Part shown: piece after piece, positions 28,601 to 37,771 of the stretch | Layout of the letters: each line of letters begins with the position of its first letter | How positions within the stretch are numbered: the stretch's first letter is position 1 | Origin: Nocardioides conyzicola | GTDB lineage: Bacteria; Actinomycetota; Actinomycetes; Propionibacteriales; Nocardioidaceae | Direction of reading: 5' to 3' | NCBI RefSeq assembly: GCF_039543825.1 | Contig: NZ_BAABKM010000002.1 | Coordinates: forward strand, 838,133 to 902,132 | DNA: 64,000 nt | The notes under the pieces: model-generated | Databases searched by the model: none | What the model saw: only the letters and a program-made list of their open reading frames with translations | What the model was told of the DNA's origin: nothing | Position numbers and translations under genes: made by a program

Positions 28601-30487
28601 TCAGCTCACCGCGGTGATGGTGAGCGTGGAGCGGTAGTTGCCCTTGTCGATCGACGTCGGGAACTTCAGGTTGAGGTCGGCACCGAGCTCGGCGTCGCCG
28701 AGCGAGTGACCGGCCGCGGCCGAGCCCAGGGTCCGCGAGACCGACAGGCCGGTGCCGGCGCTGAACCCGGACTCGACCGGGTCACCGGCCGCGGCGCCCG
28801 CACCCTCGCCGAAGACGTGCGGCTGCCAGCCGAGGAACTTGCTGGAGAACGTCTTGGCGCCGTCCTTGAAGTCGGCCACCTGGCCGTTGACCGCCCACGC
28901 CGCGCCGGAGGGCCGGGTGTCGGTGACGGTGATCGGGTTGATGTCGCCCGAGGCCAGGAAGAACCCGTGGCCCTCGGCCGCCCGGCCCAGGTCGACCAGG
29001 TCGTTGTTGCCGTCGATCGACCAGCCGAACTCTCCCGGGCCGGCCTGCGGGACGTCGACCGAGATGGCCTGGCCCTCGCCGTTGTACGGACGGATCGCGA
29101 CCTTGTCGATCGTGGAGCCGACGGTGCCGTTGGGCGAGACCTCGCTGCGGATGTCCTCGACGACCAGCTTGTCGTGACGCACCGCGACCTTCACGTAGGA
29201 CCGCTTGTTCTCCTGGCTCTCCACCGAGTTGGCGTAGTGGCGCTTGCGGCCGGAGCTCGTGTCCGTCGGGTCGGGGCCGAACTCACCGGCGACCGGAGCG
29301 GTCAGGGCGTAGTACTTCGACCCCGAGGCGGAGTTGCCGGTCACGTAGACCACGCCGCCCGGACCCTGGAAGACCTCGGCCGCGCCGGCCTGCTCGTCCG
29401 GGTTCGCCTTCTGGCCGTTCTTGATCAGGTAGCTGCGCGAGTAGGCGTGGTCGTGACCCTGCAGGACCAGGTCGACGCCCAGGGTGGAGAACGCCGTCGG
29501 GAAGTCCTGGCGGCGGACCTTCGCGTCGCCGTCGTTGGCGTGCGAGGCCGGCGAGTAGATCGAGTGGTGGTAGACCAGCACGGTGTACTTCGCTGCGGCG
29601 CCGTGCGCGTTGATGACGTCGGTGACGTACTGGATGTGCGCGGCGTCGGAGCCGGCCGCGTAGGCGTTGCTGTTCAGGTCGATGAACAGCACGTCCTTGT
29701 AGATGTACCAGTAGTCACCGCCCGAGTTGGTGGCGCCGGTGTAGAAGGCCGCCGACCGGTCGGTGTTCGGCGTCCAGAAGTGCTGCTCGTAGGCCTTGCC
29801 GCCCACGTCGTGGTTGCCGATCGTCGCCGCCCACGGGTACTGGCGCAGCTGCGACGGCGCGAGGAACGCGTCCCACTGCGACTCGGTGTTGGCGGTCTCG
29901 ACCTGGTCGCCGCCCGAGACCAGCAGCTCGCTGTCCGGGTTGGCCGCCAGGGCAACGTTCAGCGTGTCCGCCCAGCCGGCGCCGTCGTTGGCGACGTTGC
30001 CGGAGGCGCCGATCTGCGGGTCACCGAAGAAGAGGAAGTCGAAGTCGCCCTCGAAGTCCTGGGTCTTGAAGGAGTACGTCGGCGACCAGGCGCCAGCGGC
30101 CCCGGCGCGGTAGGAGTACGCCGTGTCCTCCTGGAGGCCGTCGATCGTGGCGTGGCCGTTGAAGCCGCCGTTGACCGAGTTGGCGGCGACCGTGGCCGAG
30201 AAGGTCACCGCGTCGGACGGGAACTCACCGGCGACCAGCGACGCGGTCGGGGCGACCTGCACCACCTGGGCGGTGTTGGTCGAGGCGTACCACGACACGA
30301 CGCGCTGCGACTCCGAGGAGCCGACGGTGAGGACGACACCAGAGAGGGTCGCCGGGTCGTCGGCGTTGGCCGTGGACATCAGGCCGGTGCCGAGCACCGA
30401 CGTGAGGCCCAGGACCGCCGCGGTGGCGCCGAAGGCCACGCGACGTCGTACAGACCCGGAGGCCTGCACACATTCGTTCAACTTCAT
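28601..30487 (-). CDS. Secreted purple-acid-phosphatase-like metallophosphoesterase with WxL-like C-terminal domain
   Basis: 628 residues with a signal peptide (cleavage near STANADD). An N-terminal fibronectin-like PAP domain (about 45-145) is followed by a calcineurin-like phosphoesterase core with the metal motifs DFLFFGDPQ, GGDQV, GNHDV, YHHSIYS and GHDHAYSR. The C-terminal about 150 residues (ITVTDTRPSGAAWAVNG ... FLGWQPHV ... LGADLNLKFPTSIDKGNYRS) resemble the WxL surface-binding domain as it occurs in actinobacteria. The enzyme probably releases phosphate from organic esters at the cell surface. It is held there, by inference, through the DUF916 protein encoded just downstream. Confidence 0.85.
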   Translation of the reverse strand: MKLNECVQASGSVRRRVAFGATAAVLGLTSVLGTGLMSTANADDPATLSGVVLTVGSSESQRVVSWYASTNTAQVVQVAPTASLVAGEFPSDAVTFSATVAANSVNGGFNGHATIDGLQEDTAYSYRAGAAGAWSPTYSFKTQDFEGDFDFLFFGDPQIGASGNVANDGAGWADTLNVALAANPDSELLVSGGDQVETANTESQWDAFLAPSQLRQYPWAATIGNHDVGGKAYEQHFWTPNTDRSAAFYTGATNSGGDYWYIYKDVLFIDLNSNAYAAGSDAAHIQYVTDVINAHGAAAKYTVLVYHHSIYSPASHANDGDAKVRRQDFPTAFSTLGVDLVLQGHDHAYSRSYLIKNGQKANPDEQAGAAEVFQGPGGVVYVTGNSASGSKYYALTAPVAGEFGPDPTDTSSGRKRHYANSVESQENKRSYVKVAVRHDKLVVEDIRSEVSPNGTVGSTIDKVAIRPYNGEGQAISVDVPQAGPGEFGWSIDGNNDLVDLGRAAEGHGFFLASGDINPITVTDTRPSGAAWAVNGQVADFKDGAKTFSSKFLGWQPHVFGEGAGAAAGDPVESGFSAGTGLSVSRTLGSAAAGHSLGDAELGADLNLKFPTSIDKGNYRSTLTITAVS

Positions 30488-30636
30488 CGAGTTCCGTCCG
30501 TTCGGGGTTCGAGAGAGGAGAGGGGTGCTGTCCGCCCGAGTTGGTCAGCGGGCCGAATCTCTCGGTGGCGGATGTACTCGAGATGAACTCGGACGAGCGT
30601 GTCGGCGGCACGTTCCGGAAGACGTGGCGGAATTGC

Positions 30637-31851
30637 TCAGACCCCTAGCAAACGCTGGACGAACCAGACAAGGCCCATCGCTGACACACCGGCTGCGATG
30701 GCACCGGTGACCCACAGCCCGACGGTGGGCGCGCGGTGTCGGAGGAGGGCCAGCAGCGGGAACACCAGGATGATGATCGAGAGCTGCACGGACTCGATCC
30801 CGATGTTGAAGACGAGCAGCGACCACAGCAGCGTCCACGACCAGGCGGCGTCGATCCCGAGGGCGCCGGCGAAGCCGAGGCCGTGCACCAGGCCGAAGCA
30901 GAACACCACGGCCAGCCGGCTCCAGCCGGCCCGGTCCAGGCTGAGGTGGCCCTCGCCGCTGTCGATGTCGAGGGCCCCGGAGCCGTGCCGCCAGAGCCGC
31001 CAGAGGTACCAGCCCGCGACGACCGCGATCGACAGCGCGATGATCGGCTCGACGACCTCGGACGGCACGTCGACCAGGCCGAGCGCGGCCAGCACGAAGG
31101 TCACCGAGTGGGCGATCGTGAACGTCGTCGCCGCGAGCACGATCTCGCGCAGCCTGCGCGACCCGGCGATCAGGGCGAGCAGGAAGAGGATGTGGTCCAG
31201 GCCGAGGAGCAGGTGCTCGGCGCCGAGCTTGAAGAACTCCCAGAACCGCTCGGCGGTGGACTGATGGGTCGAGAACGATGGCTGCTGGGCGTCCAGCGCG
31301 GCGCTGCCGGACCGGAGGTCGAGGTCGTAGGTGACGATCGTCTTCGTGCCCTTGACGTAGCCCTCGGAGTCCGGGAAGAGCCGACTGCTGATCTCGTGCT
31401 CCTGCGCGGCGCCGGGGCACGTGTAGTCGAGGACCAGGAACGCGTACGGCACGCCGTCGCGCTGCTCGATCGTGGCGCCGCCGTCCTGGCTCGGCGTGCA
31501 GTCCGCGCCGCCGGCCGCGACCCCGAAGCGCTCGGTCACGTAGGCGAGGACGGTGTCGGCGTGGTCGTCGAGCGCGGCTGCCTGCGCCTTCGTGTCGCCG
31601 GCCTGGAACGCGCCGTCGCCGTCCTGGAAGAGCGGGTCGTCGTCCTCCGCGTCGGCCGCCGAGACGACGAGCAGGTCGTACTCGAGACCGACCTCGGCGC
31701 GGACGTGGCCGGACCCGGGCGACGTGACGTCGGCGTACACCACCGAGGAGAAGCCGTGAGCCAGCGCCGGGGCCGCGGTCAGGAAGACGGCGGTGAGGAC
31801 GAAGACGGCCGCGAGGGCGGCGTGGACAGCGCGGCGTACAGGGTTCGGCAC
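30637..31851 (-). CDS. HupE/UreJ family membrane protein
   Basis: 404 residues from GTG 31851 (ribosome site GAGGAG just upstream). A signal peptide ending near APALAHG leads to an extracytoplasmic domain of about 190 residues, then six or seven membrane helices. The family signature GAEHLLLGLDHILFLLALI (His and Asp-His in the first helix) and GLVHGLGFAGAL are present. HupE/UreJ proteins are linked to nickel or cobalt uptake or hydrogenase maturation in other bacteria, but this large-ectodomain form (HupE/UreJ_2) is of unknown role. It lies 149 bp upstream of the phosphatase on the same strand and may be in the same transcript. Confidence 0.82.
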   Translation of the reverse strand: MPNPVRRAVHAALAAVFVLTAVFLTAAPALAHGFSSVVYADVTSPGSGHVRAEVGLEYDLLVVSAADAEDDDPLFQDGDGAFQAGDTKAQAAALDDHADTVLAYVTERFGVAAGGADCTPSQDGGATIEQRDGVPYAFLVLDYTCPGAAQEHEISSRLFPDSEGYVKGTKTIVTYDLDLRSGSAALDAQQPSFSTHQSTAERFWEFFKLGAEHLLLGLDHILFLLALIAGSRRLREIVLAATTFTIAHSVTFVLAALGLVDVPSEVVEPIIALSIAVVAGWYLWRLWRHGSGALDIDSGEGHLSLDRAGWSRLAVVFCFGLVHGLGFAGALGIDAAWSWTLLWSLLVFNIGIESVQLSIIILVFPLLALLRHRAPTVGLWVTGAIAAGVSAMGLVWFVQRLLGV

Positions 31852-31993
31852 GGCTCCTCTTTCGTGTTGGCGAGCGCAAGTTGTCGGTCCCAGGTGAACG
31901 GACGGCAGCCCACCGGCGAACCCGTCACGAAAGGACTCCGACCAACCCCTCTGCGGGCCCAGATCCCAGCCAGACATGGGATAGGAACCTCCT

Positions 31994-32668
31994 GTGCACC
32001 TGCGACATCGCCCTGCCCTCACGCTGGCCGCCACCATCGCGATGCTCGCGCTGGCGGCCGGGTGCGGCTCGTCCGACGACTGGTCCGGACCGCACGCGGA
32101 GCCCTCGGCCATCGGCGCTCTCGGTGACGGGTTCACCGCGTCCGCGCTCCCCCCGGCGCCCGAGTCGACGATCACCCCGCGCCCCGGCTCCTGGGACGAC
32201 GTGCGCCCGTCGGCGGACTACCGCGTCGTGTTGCTCACCGCCGGCGACGACGACGCCACCGGCACGCTCGTCGACGCCGTCCGCGACTGGGCCGACGACG
32301 AGGACGTCAGCCTCAAGACCGTCACGGCCACCGACCCGCACCACTACATCGCGAAGATCGACCAGGCCATCAAGATGGGCCCGGACCTGATCATCACGGC
32401 CGGCAACGAGCTCGTGGACCCACTGGCGACGGTGACCGCCAACCACCTCGACCAGCCCTTCCTGGTGGTCGGCGCCGAGCTCGCGGAGCCGACCCACAAC
32501 GTCACCGCCGCCGACTGGACCGGCGCCTCCTTCCGGGGCGAGGGGCTCGGCGCGTCCTCGACGTACGACCCGTCGTCGTTCACGCCCGAGCGGGCGCGGG
32601 ACGCCGTACGGTCCGGCGTCGCCGCGGTCCTCAGCGGCCTCACCGGGATCGTGATCTGGCTCGACTGA
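31994..32668 (+). CDS. Lipoprotein related to BMP-type substrate-binding proteins
   Basis: 224 residues from GTG 31994. The lipobox LALAAGC places the lipid-modified Cys at 24. The mature part has a Rossmann-like half: YRVVLLTAGDDDATGTLVDAVRDWAD, then MGPDLIITAGNELVDPLATVTANHLDQPFLVVGAEL. The VVLLTAG ... GPDLIITAG pattern resembles the first lobe of basic membrane protein (BMP)/PnrA-like nucleoside-binding lipoproteins, but the protein is only about two thirds of their length and no transporter genes are adjacent. It may be a sensor or scavenging lipoprotein. Divergent from hupE. Confidence 0.65.
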   Translation: MHLRHRPALTLAATIAMLALAAGCGSSDDWSGPHAEPSAIGALGDGFTASALPPAPESTITPRPGSWDDVRPSADYRVVLLTAGDDDATGTLVDAVRDWADDEDVSLKTVTATDPHHYIAKIDQAIKMGPDLIITAGNELVDPLATVTANHLDQPFLVVGAELAEPTHNVTAADWTGASFRGEGLGASSTYDPSSFTPERARDAVRSGVAAVLSGLTGIVIWLD

Positions 32669-32688
32669 CGCCATCTAGAGTGCTCGCC

Positions 32689-33426
32689 GTGCCCTACGTC
32701 GACCTCCTCGGTCACCCGAGCTACCACGAGATCGTCGGCGCCGGCGAGCCGCTGATGCTCCTCCACGGCGGCTACTGCTCGATCGAGCACCTCCGCCCGC
32801 TCGGTGACGCCCTGGCCGACACCTACCGCGTGCACGCCCCCGAGCGCGTCGGTCACGGGCGTACGGCGGACCGCGACGGCCCGTTCAGCTACGCCGCCGG
32901 TCTCGAGGAGACGGTCGCCTACCTCGACGCCGTCGGGCTGGCCTCGGCGCACGTGGTGGGGTTCAGCGACGGCGCCATCCTCGGGCTGCTGCTCGCGCTG
33001 GAGCACCCGGGGAGGGTTCGATCGCTGGTGTCGATCAGCGGCAACGTCGACACCGACGCCTTCGTCTCCGACGAGGAGGCCGCGCACACCATGACGGCGG
33101 AGGCGTCCGCCCAGCTCGACCGCGAGTACGCCGACCTCTCCCCCGACGGCCCCGAGCACGGTGAGGTCGTCGTCGCGAAGCTGACCCAGATGTGGCTCAC
33201 CGAGCCGCGGATCACCCCGGAGGTGCTGGCGACGATCACCGCGCCGACGCTGGTGATGGCCGGCGACCACGACATGGTCCGACCCGACCACACGCTGCTG
33301 ATCGCGCAGAGCATCCCCGGCGCCCAGCTGGCGATCGTCCCCGGCGCCGGCCACCTGGTCGCCCACGACCGGCCGACTCTGGTCGGGCTGACGGTGCGGG
33401 AGTTCCTCGACGCGCACCGCGGCTGA
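32689..33426 (+). CDS. Alpha/beta hydrolase
   Basis: 245 residues. LMLLHGGYCSIEHL holds the oxyanion HGG motif, and VVGFSDGAILGLLLA is the nucleophile elbow with Ser in GFSDG; APTLVMAGDHDMVRPDH and GAGHLVAHDRP provide the acid and His. The GTG at 32689 is chosen because a TAGAGT -10 box (32676-32681) lies 7 nt upstream, as at pmt; an in-frame GTG at 32680 would overlap that box. A stem-loop terminator follows the stop. Substrate unknown. Confidence 0.85.
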   Translation: MPYVDLLGHPSYHEIVGAGEPLMLLHGGYCSIEHLRPLGDALADTYRVHAPERVGHGRTADRDGPFSYAAGLEETVAYLDAVGLASAHVVGFSDGAILGLLLALEHPGRVRSLVSISGNVDTDAFVSDEEAAHTMTAEASAQLDREYADLSPDGPEHGEVVVAKLTQMWLTEPRITPEVLATITAPTLVMAGDHDMVRPDHTLLIAQSIPGAQLAIVPGAGHLVAHDRPTLVGLTVREFLDAHRG

Positions 33427-33438
33427 CGGACAAAAGCA

Positions 33439-33467
33439 TCCGGCCCGCCGCTGAGCGACGGGCCGGA
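33439..33467 (+). terminator. Stem-loop terminator after the alpha/beta hydrolase
   Basis: TCCGGCCCG (33439-33447) pairs with CGGGCCGGA (33459-33467) around an 11-nt loop, 13 nt after the hydrolase stop. An A-run (CAAAAG) lies on the left flank, so it may also work for the opposite strand after tRNA-Ala. Confidence 0.7.
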
Positions 33468-33473
33468 CCACAC

Positions 33474-33549
<76 letters not shown>

Positions 33550-33609
33550 AAGTGCGTCGGAAACGTTAGCACCCGGATTCGGGAGCGGCCGAATCGCCCC
33601 ACGACACGC

Positions 33610-34083
33610 TCAGGAGAGCAGCAGTCCTTCGAGGCGCTCGAGGGCCTGGCGGGCGTAGCCCTGCCACATCCGGCCGAAGGCGGGCATCAGCAGGGACGTG
33701 GCCGAGGACGACGGGTGGACGGACCAGGACCAGGTGATCCGGACGCCGGTGCCGGCCTTCTCGAAGGTCCAGAGGCCGTCGATGGAGGACGCCAGCGGAC
33801 GCATCGGGCCGTGCACGCCGTCGATCCGGTAGCCGAAGGAAGTCGGCCGGTCCAGGGACACCAGCGTCTCGCGCATGGTGCCCCGGTCGGCGAGCACGAT
33901 GGTGCGGGTCTGGCCGACGATGCTCCACTCGCCGCCCTGGTCGCGCACCTCACGGATCGCCGGCAGCGCGGCGTACCGGCGCGAGAAGAGCGTGGGCAGC
34001 GGCAGCGGCAGCAGGGTGTCGAAGGCGCGGGCCACCCCGACCGGATAGGTCCGGCTCCGGGAGAGGGCCAGCGCTTCGGTCAG
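33610..34083 (-). CDS. SRPBCC (START-like) family protein
   Basis: 157 residues if started at CTG 34083, which overlaps the sepX stop as CTGA. The reading frame shows a polyketide cyclase/START-like barrel: SRTYPVGVARAFDTLLPLPLPTLFSRRYAALPAIREV, GEWSIVGQTRTIVLADRGTMRETLVSLDRPTSFGYRI and a final long helix GRMWQGYARQALERLEGLL. Homologous N-termini normally begin before the SRTYPV strand, so the CTG (or another non-ATG) start is favoured over GTG 34035, which would remove it. Function unknown; the fold binds hydrophobic ligands. It is the last gene of the sepX transcript. Confidence 0.65.
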   Translation of the reverse strand: MTEALALSRSRTYPVGVARAFDTLLPLPLPTLFSRRYAALPAIREVRDQGGEWSIVGQTRTIVLADRGTMRETLVSLDRPTSFGYRIDGVHGPMRPLASSIDGLWTFEKAGTGVRITWSWSVHPSSSATSLLMPAFGRMWQGYARQALERLEGLLLS

Positions 34084-34919
34084 GAGCCGACCGCCTGCTG
34101 GTCGTCGCCGTCGCGACGCGACTTCCGCGCGGCCTTGTCGGCCTCGTCGGCCTCGCGGGCCAGCTGGGAGTCGGCGTCGGTGCGACCGGAGGTCCACACG
34201 CCGGTGGAGTCCAGGTCGATGGTGCGAACGGTACGGCGCGTGGCCGTGGGCTTGGTGACGTACGTCGGCAGCGTGACCGGCACCGGGTCCCACATCGCCG
34301 GGTCGACGATCGCCGCGATGCCGGCGGAGGTGTCGACCATCGGGTCGATCTCGTCGTCGAGCTCGGTCTCGGCGACGGCGGGCACGGGAGCCTCGACCGG
34401 CTTCTCCTCGACCGGGGCGTCGGCCGGCATCCTCGTGGTCGGCGCGAGCACCTTGCGCTCGCCCTTGACCATCAGGCGGCACGCGACCAGCCAGGCGACG
34501 AGCAGCGCCGCCGGGATGGCGACGTACGGCCACGCGATGACCGAGAAGGCGGCGACGGCGACCACGGCGAGGTTGACGACCAGCAGCGCCGCCAGGACGT
34601 TGCGGCGGCGCTTGGTCGCGCGCTTCGCGGCGGCGCGGCGGGCAGCGGTCGGTGCGACCGGAGCCGCCTGGACCGTCGGCTCGGGCGTCGGCTGGGCCGC
34701 GGGCTCGGCAGCCGCCGGCGCGGTCGCCTGGGCGGGCGTCACCAGACGGGCCGTCTTCTTGTCGACCGGCTCGCGCCGGGCGAGCACCCGCATCGTGTGC
34801 GAGAAGCGGTCCACCGTGCGGCTCCGGGCGACCTCGTCGTGGTGCTTGAGCGCCTTGGGCACGAGGTAGACGGCCCACGCCACGGCGAGGGCGACGAAGA
34901 TCAATGCGCTCATGTCCAC
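34080..34919 (-). CDS. sepX: SepX/GlpR-like divisome membrane protein
   Basis: 279 residues from GTG 34919 (or 277 from the in-frame ATG at 34913). A first helix ALIFVALAVAWAVYLVPKAL starts the protein, followed by a KHHDEVARSRTVDRFSHTMRVLARR segment, a Pro/Ala-rich linker, and a pair of helices (about 111-130 and 132-152). The acidic C-terminal half is disordered-looking. This topology and the neighbourhood (rimJ-type GNAT, Mo-cofactor genes, UDP-glucose pyrophosphorylase, 5-FTHF cyclo-ligase) match SepX, an actinobacterial cell-division membrane protein described in Streptomyces. A TAACCT box lies 7 nt before the GTG, suggesting a leaderless message. Confidence 0.75.
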   Translation of the reverse strand: MDMSALIFVALAVAWAVYLVPKALKHHDEVARSRTVDRFSHTMRVLARREPVDKKTARLVTPAQATAPAAAEPAAQPTPEPTVQAAPVAPTAARRAAAKRATKRRRNVLAALLVVNLAVVAVAAFSVIAWPYVAIPAALLVAWLVACRLMVKGERKVLAPTTRMPADAPVEEKPVEAPVPAVAETELDDEIDPMVDTSAGIAAIVDPAMWDPVPVTLPTYVTKPTATRRTVRTIDLDSTGVWTSGRTDADSQLAREADEADKAARKSRRDGDDQQAVGS

Positions 34920-34980
34920 GAGAGAGAGGTTATGAGTGCTGCCTCATCGGACCTCGGATGTCAACAGGTGTGTCGCAAAT

Positions 34981-35583
34981 TCACTCGTGTGACTGTTGGG
35001 ATTCGAGCCGGGCGATCATCCCGCCCGGGCACTCCTCGACGGTGACCGCGTAGATGCGGTGGTCGCGCCACGCGCCGTCGATGTGCAGGAACCTCGGGGC
35101 GTAGCCGACCTCCCGCAGGTCGAGCTTCTCCACGACCCGCAGCGAGTTGGAGTTCTCGGGCCGGATCGCGATCTCGATCCGGTGCAGGCCGGCGACCGTG
35201 AAGCAGTGGTCGATCACCATCGCCACGGCGCGCGGCATCACCCCGCGCCCGGCGTACTGCTGGTCGATCCAGTAGCCCACCGACGCGAACTGCGCCGAGC
35301 CGCGCACGATGTTGTTGACGGTCACCTGCCCGGCGAACCGGCCGTCGACGTCGATCGCGAAGGGGTACGTCGTGCCGGCGCGCGCCTGCCGGTGGAGCCG
35401 TCGCACGAGGCTGCGGAACGTCGCGGGCCGCGCCTCCGCGCCGGGCGGCACGGTCGCGTCCCAGGGGATCAGCCAGGCCGCGTTGCGGCGGCGGGCGTCG
35501 CGCCAGGCGCGCGCGTCGGAGGCGGCCAGCGGCCGCACCGTCACGTCACCCGTGCGCAGCCGGGCCGGCCAGCCGCGGCTCAA
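34981..35583 (-). CDS. GNAT acetyltransferase, RimJ/RimL-like
   Basis: 200 residues with a TTG start that overlaps the mog stop (TTGA at 35580-35583). The GNAT fold is seen in VTVRPLAASDARAWRDARRRN, FAGQVTVNNIVRGSAQFASVGYWIDQQYAGRGVMPRAVAMVIDHCF (with the acetyl-CoA loop QYAGRGVM) and HRIEIAIRPENSNSLRVVEKLDLREVG. It matches the RimJ/RimL type that acetylates ribosomal protein N-termini. In mycobacteria the orthologous position next to moeA is also filled by a rimJ-type gene. Substrate protein unproven. Confidence 0.85.
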   Translation of the reverse strand: MSRGWPARLRTGDVTVRPLAASDARAWRDARRRNAAWLIPWDATVPPGAEARPATFRSLVRRLHRQARAGTTYPFAIDVDGRFAGQVTVNNIVRGSAQFASVGYWIDQQYAGRGVMPRAVAMVIDHCFTVAGLHRIEIAIRPENSNSLRVVEKLDLREVGYAPRFLHIDGAWRDHRIYAVTVEECPGGMIARLESQQSHE

Positions 35584-36056
35584 TGATCGCTCCCGACGAC
35601 CTGTTCCACGGCGTGCACGAGGATCGGCCGCAGCACGGCGAGGCCGTCCTTCACTCCCCCGCGCGAGCCCGGGAGGTTGACGACCAGGCAGCTGCCCACG
35701 ACGCCGGCCACGCCGCGCGACAGCACGGCGGTGGGGATGCCGGTGGCGACGCCGTACGCGCGGATCGCCTCGGCGATGCCGGGCACCTCACGGTCGAGCA
35801 GCGGCCGGGTCACCTCGGGCGTGCGGTCGGTGGGGGTGAGGCCCGTGCCACCGGTGGTGAGCACGACGCGGGCGCCGCCCTCGGCGGCGGCGGCGATGGC
35901 GGCGCCGACGGGCTCGCCATCGGGCACCACGACCGGCGCGTCGACCACGAAGCCGAGCTCGACCAGGAAGTCGACGATCAGCGGGCCGGTGGTGTCCTCG
36001 TAGACGCCGGCGGCCGCGCGGTTGGAGGCGACGACGACCTCGGCCCGCATCGTCAT
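35580..36056 (-). CDS. mog: Molybdenum cofactor biosynthesis protein MogA/MoaB
   Basis: 158 residues. The MoCF-binding motif [15 protein letters not shown] and the downstream [11 protein letters not shown] are the adenylyl/molybdopterin-binding signatures. MogA/MoaB activates molybdopterin by adenylation before molybdenum insertion by MoeA. The gene overlaps moaC (ATGA) and the acetyltransferase gene (TTGA), and lies with moaC and moeA in one transcript. A Mo-dependent hydroxylase is encoded in the same window at 56.5-60.1 kb. Confidence 0.92.
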   Translation of the reverse strand: MTMRAEVVVASNRAAAGVYEDTTGPLIVDFLVELGFVVDAPVVVPDGEPVGAAIAAAAEGGARVVLTTGGTGLTPTDRTPEVTRPLLDREVPGIAEAIRAYGVATGIPTAVLSRGVAGVVGSCLVVNLPGSRGGVKDGLAVLRPILVHAVEQVVGSDH

Positions 36057-36526
36057 GGCCGGGCCCAGTCCCCGGACTTGCCGCCCGTCTTGGTCTCGAC
36101 CCGGATGTCGGTGATCACCGCGCCCTTGTCGACGGCCTTGACCATGTCGACGACGGTGAGCGCCGCGACCGAGACCGCGGTCAGCGCCTCCATCTCGACG
36201 CCGGTGCGGTCGGTCGTCCGCACCGTGGCGCTGATCTCGACCGCCTCGTCGGCGACGGCCAGGTCGACGGTGACGCCGGAGACGGCCAGCGGGTGGCAGA
36301 GGGGGATCAGCGCCGGCGTCTGCTTGGCGCCCATGATCCCGGCGATCCGGGCGACCGCGAGCGCGTCGCCCTTCGGCACGCCCTCCCCGCGGAGCAGCGC
36401 GACGACCTCCGCCGACACCAGCACCCGACCGGACGCCGTGGCCGTGCGCGCGGTGACGGCCTTGCCGGAGACGTCGACCATCCGGGCTGCGCCCGATGCG
36501 TCCACGTGCGTCAGACGGTCGGCCAT
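36053..36526 (-). CDS. moaC: Cyclic pyranopterin monophosphate synthase
   Basis: 157 residues. [37 protein letters not shown] and [32 protein letters not shown] are classical MoaC motifs, including the catalytic Lys/Asp region. MoaC works with MoaA to convert GTP to cyclic pyranopterin monophosphate, the first stage of molybdenum cofactor synthesis. The ATG shares one base with the moeA stop (TGATG), so translation is coupled. Confidence 0.96.
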   Translation of the reverse strand: MADRLTHVDASGAARMVDVSGKAVTARTATASGRVLVSAEVVALLRGEGVPKGDALAVARIAGIMGAKQTPALIPLCHPLAVSGVTVDLAVADEAVEISATVRTTDRTGVEMEALTAVSVAALTVVDMVKAVDKGAVITDIRVETKTGGKSGDWARP

Positions 36527-37767
36527 CAGAACTCCTCGTCGAGCCTCAGCACCTGCACCTGCTCGCCGGCCGCGACCGCGGTGACGTCGGCGGGCACCAC
36601 GACCAGCGCGTTGGACGATGCCAGATCGCCGATCAGGTGGGAACCGTGTCCGCCGACCGGAGTCACGGAGGCACCGCCCCGGTCGACGTCGTACTCCGCC
36701 CGCACCATCTGCTCCCGCCCGTCCGGCGACGAGATCGCGTGAGTGAGCCGGGCGGATACCGCCGGCCGGACGTAGGGCGTACGCCCCATCAGCTTCCGGA
36801 TGGCGGGCAGCACGAACTGCTCGAAGGAGACGTACGACGAGACCGGGTTGCCCGGCAGCGTGAAGATGGGCGTCCGGTCGTCACCGACGAACCCGAAGCC
36901 CTGCGGCTTGCCGGGCTGCATCGCGACCGAGCCGAACCACACCGTGCCGAGCGGCCGCAGCGCCTCCTTGACGACGTCGAAGTCGCCCTGCGAGACGCCA
37001 CCGCTGGTGACGACGATGTCGGCCCGGACGAGCTGGTCCTCGAGCGCGTCGAGGAAGGTCCGCGGCTCGTCGGGCACGATGCCCACGCGGTAGGCGATGG
37101 CGCCGGCTCGCCGGGCGGCGGCGGCCAGCAGGAACGAGTTGCCGTCGTAGATCGAGTCCCGGCCCAGCGGGGTGCCGGGCTCGCGCAGCTCGGACCCGGT
37201 CGAGATCACCACGACCCGCGGCCGGGGCCGCGACCGGACGGTCGCGCGGCCGACGGAGGCGAGGAGGCCGATGTGGCGCGGGCCGAGGACCGTGCCGCTC
37301 GAGACGAGCATGTCGCCGACCGAGACGTCCTGGCCGGCCGGGCGCACGTGCTGGCCCGCGGTCGACGCGCGGTCGATCCGCACCTGGGCGACGCCGCGGT
37401 CGGTCCACTCGTAGGGCACCACGCTGTCGGCGCCCGCGGGGATCGGCGCACCGGTCATGATCTTGGCCGCCGTGCCGGGCGCGAGCGCCATCAGGCCGCC
37501 CTGGCCGGCGCCGATCTCACCGATGACCGGCAGGTGCACGGGTGCCGCCTCGGTCGCGGTGACGACGTCCTCGGCGCGGACGGCGTACCCGTCCATCCCG
37601 GAGTTGTCGAAGGACGGCAGTGCCACCTCGGCGATGACGTCCTCGGCCGCGGAGAGGCCGAGGGCCTCCATCAGCGGCTGGGGGAAGTCGGTCAGCGGCT
37701 CGATCGCCTCGAGGATGCGCGCACGGTGCTCGTCGACCGTCCAGAGCTCGGGTTCCGGTCCACCCAT
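36526..37767 (-). CDS. moeA: Molybdopterin molybdenumtransferase
   Basis: 413 residues with the MoeA layout: an N-terminal domain with [15 protein letters not shown], the [15 protein letters not shown] motif, [22 protein letters not shown], the central MoCF domain [19 protein letters not shown], and [22 protein letters not shown]. MoeA inserts molybdate into adenylated molybdopterin. It lies 4 bp downstream of the UDP-glucose pyrophosphorylase gene and is the first of the mo-cofactor block moeA-moaC-mog. Confidence 0.96.
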   Translation of the reverse strand: MGGPEPELWTVDEHRARILEAIEPLTDFPQPLMEALGLSAAEDVIAEVALPSFDNSGMDGYAVRAEDVVTATEAAPVHLPVIGEIGAGQGGLMALAPGTAAKIMTGAPIPAGADSVVPYEWTDRGVAQVRIDRASTAGQHVRPAGQDVSVGDMLVSSGTVLGPRHIGLLASVGRATVRSRPRPRVVVISTGSELREPGTPLGRDSIYDGNSFLLAAAARRAGAIAYRVGIVPDEPRTFLDALEDQLVRADIVVTSGGVSQGDFDVVKEALRPLGTVWFGSVAMQPGKPQGFGFVGDDRTPIFTLPGNPVSSYVSFEQFVLPAIRKLMGRTPYVRPAVSARLTHAISSPDGREQMVRAEYDVDRGGASVTPVGGHGSHLIGDLASSNALVVVPADVTAVAAGEQVQVLRLDEEF

Positions 37768-37771
37768 CCCG

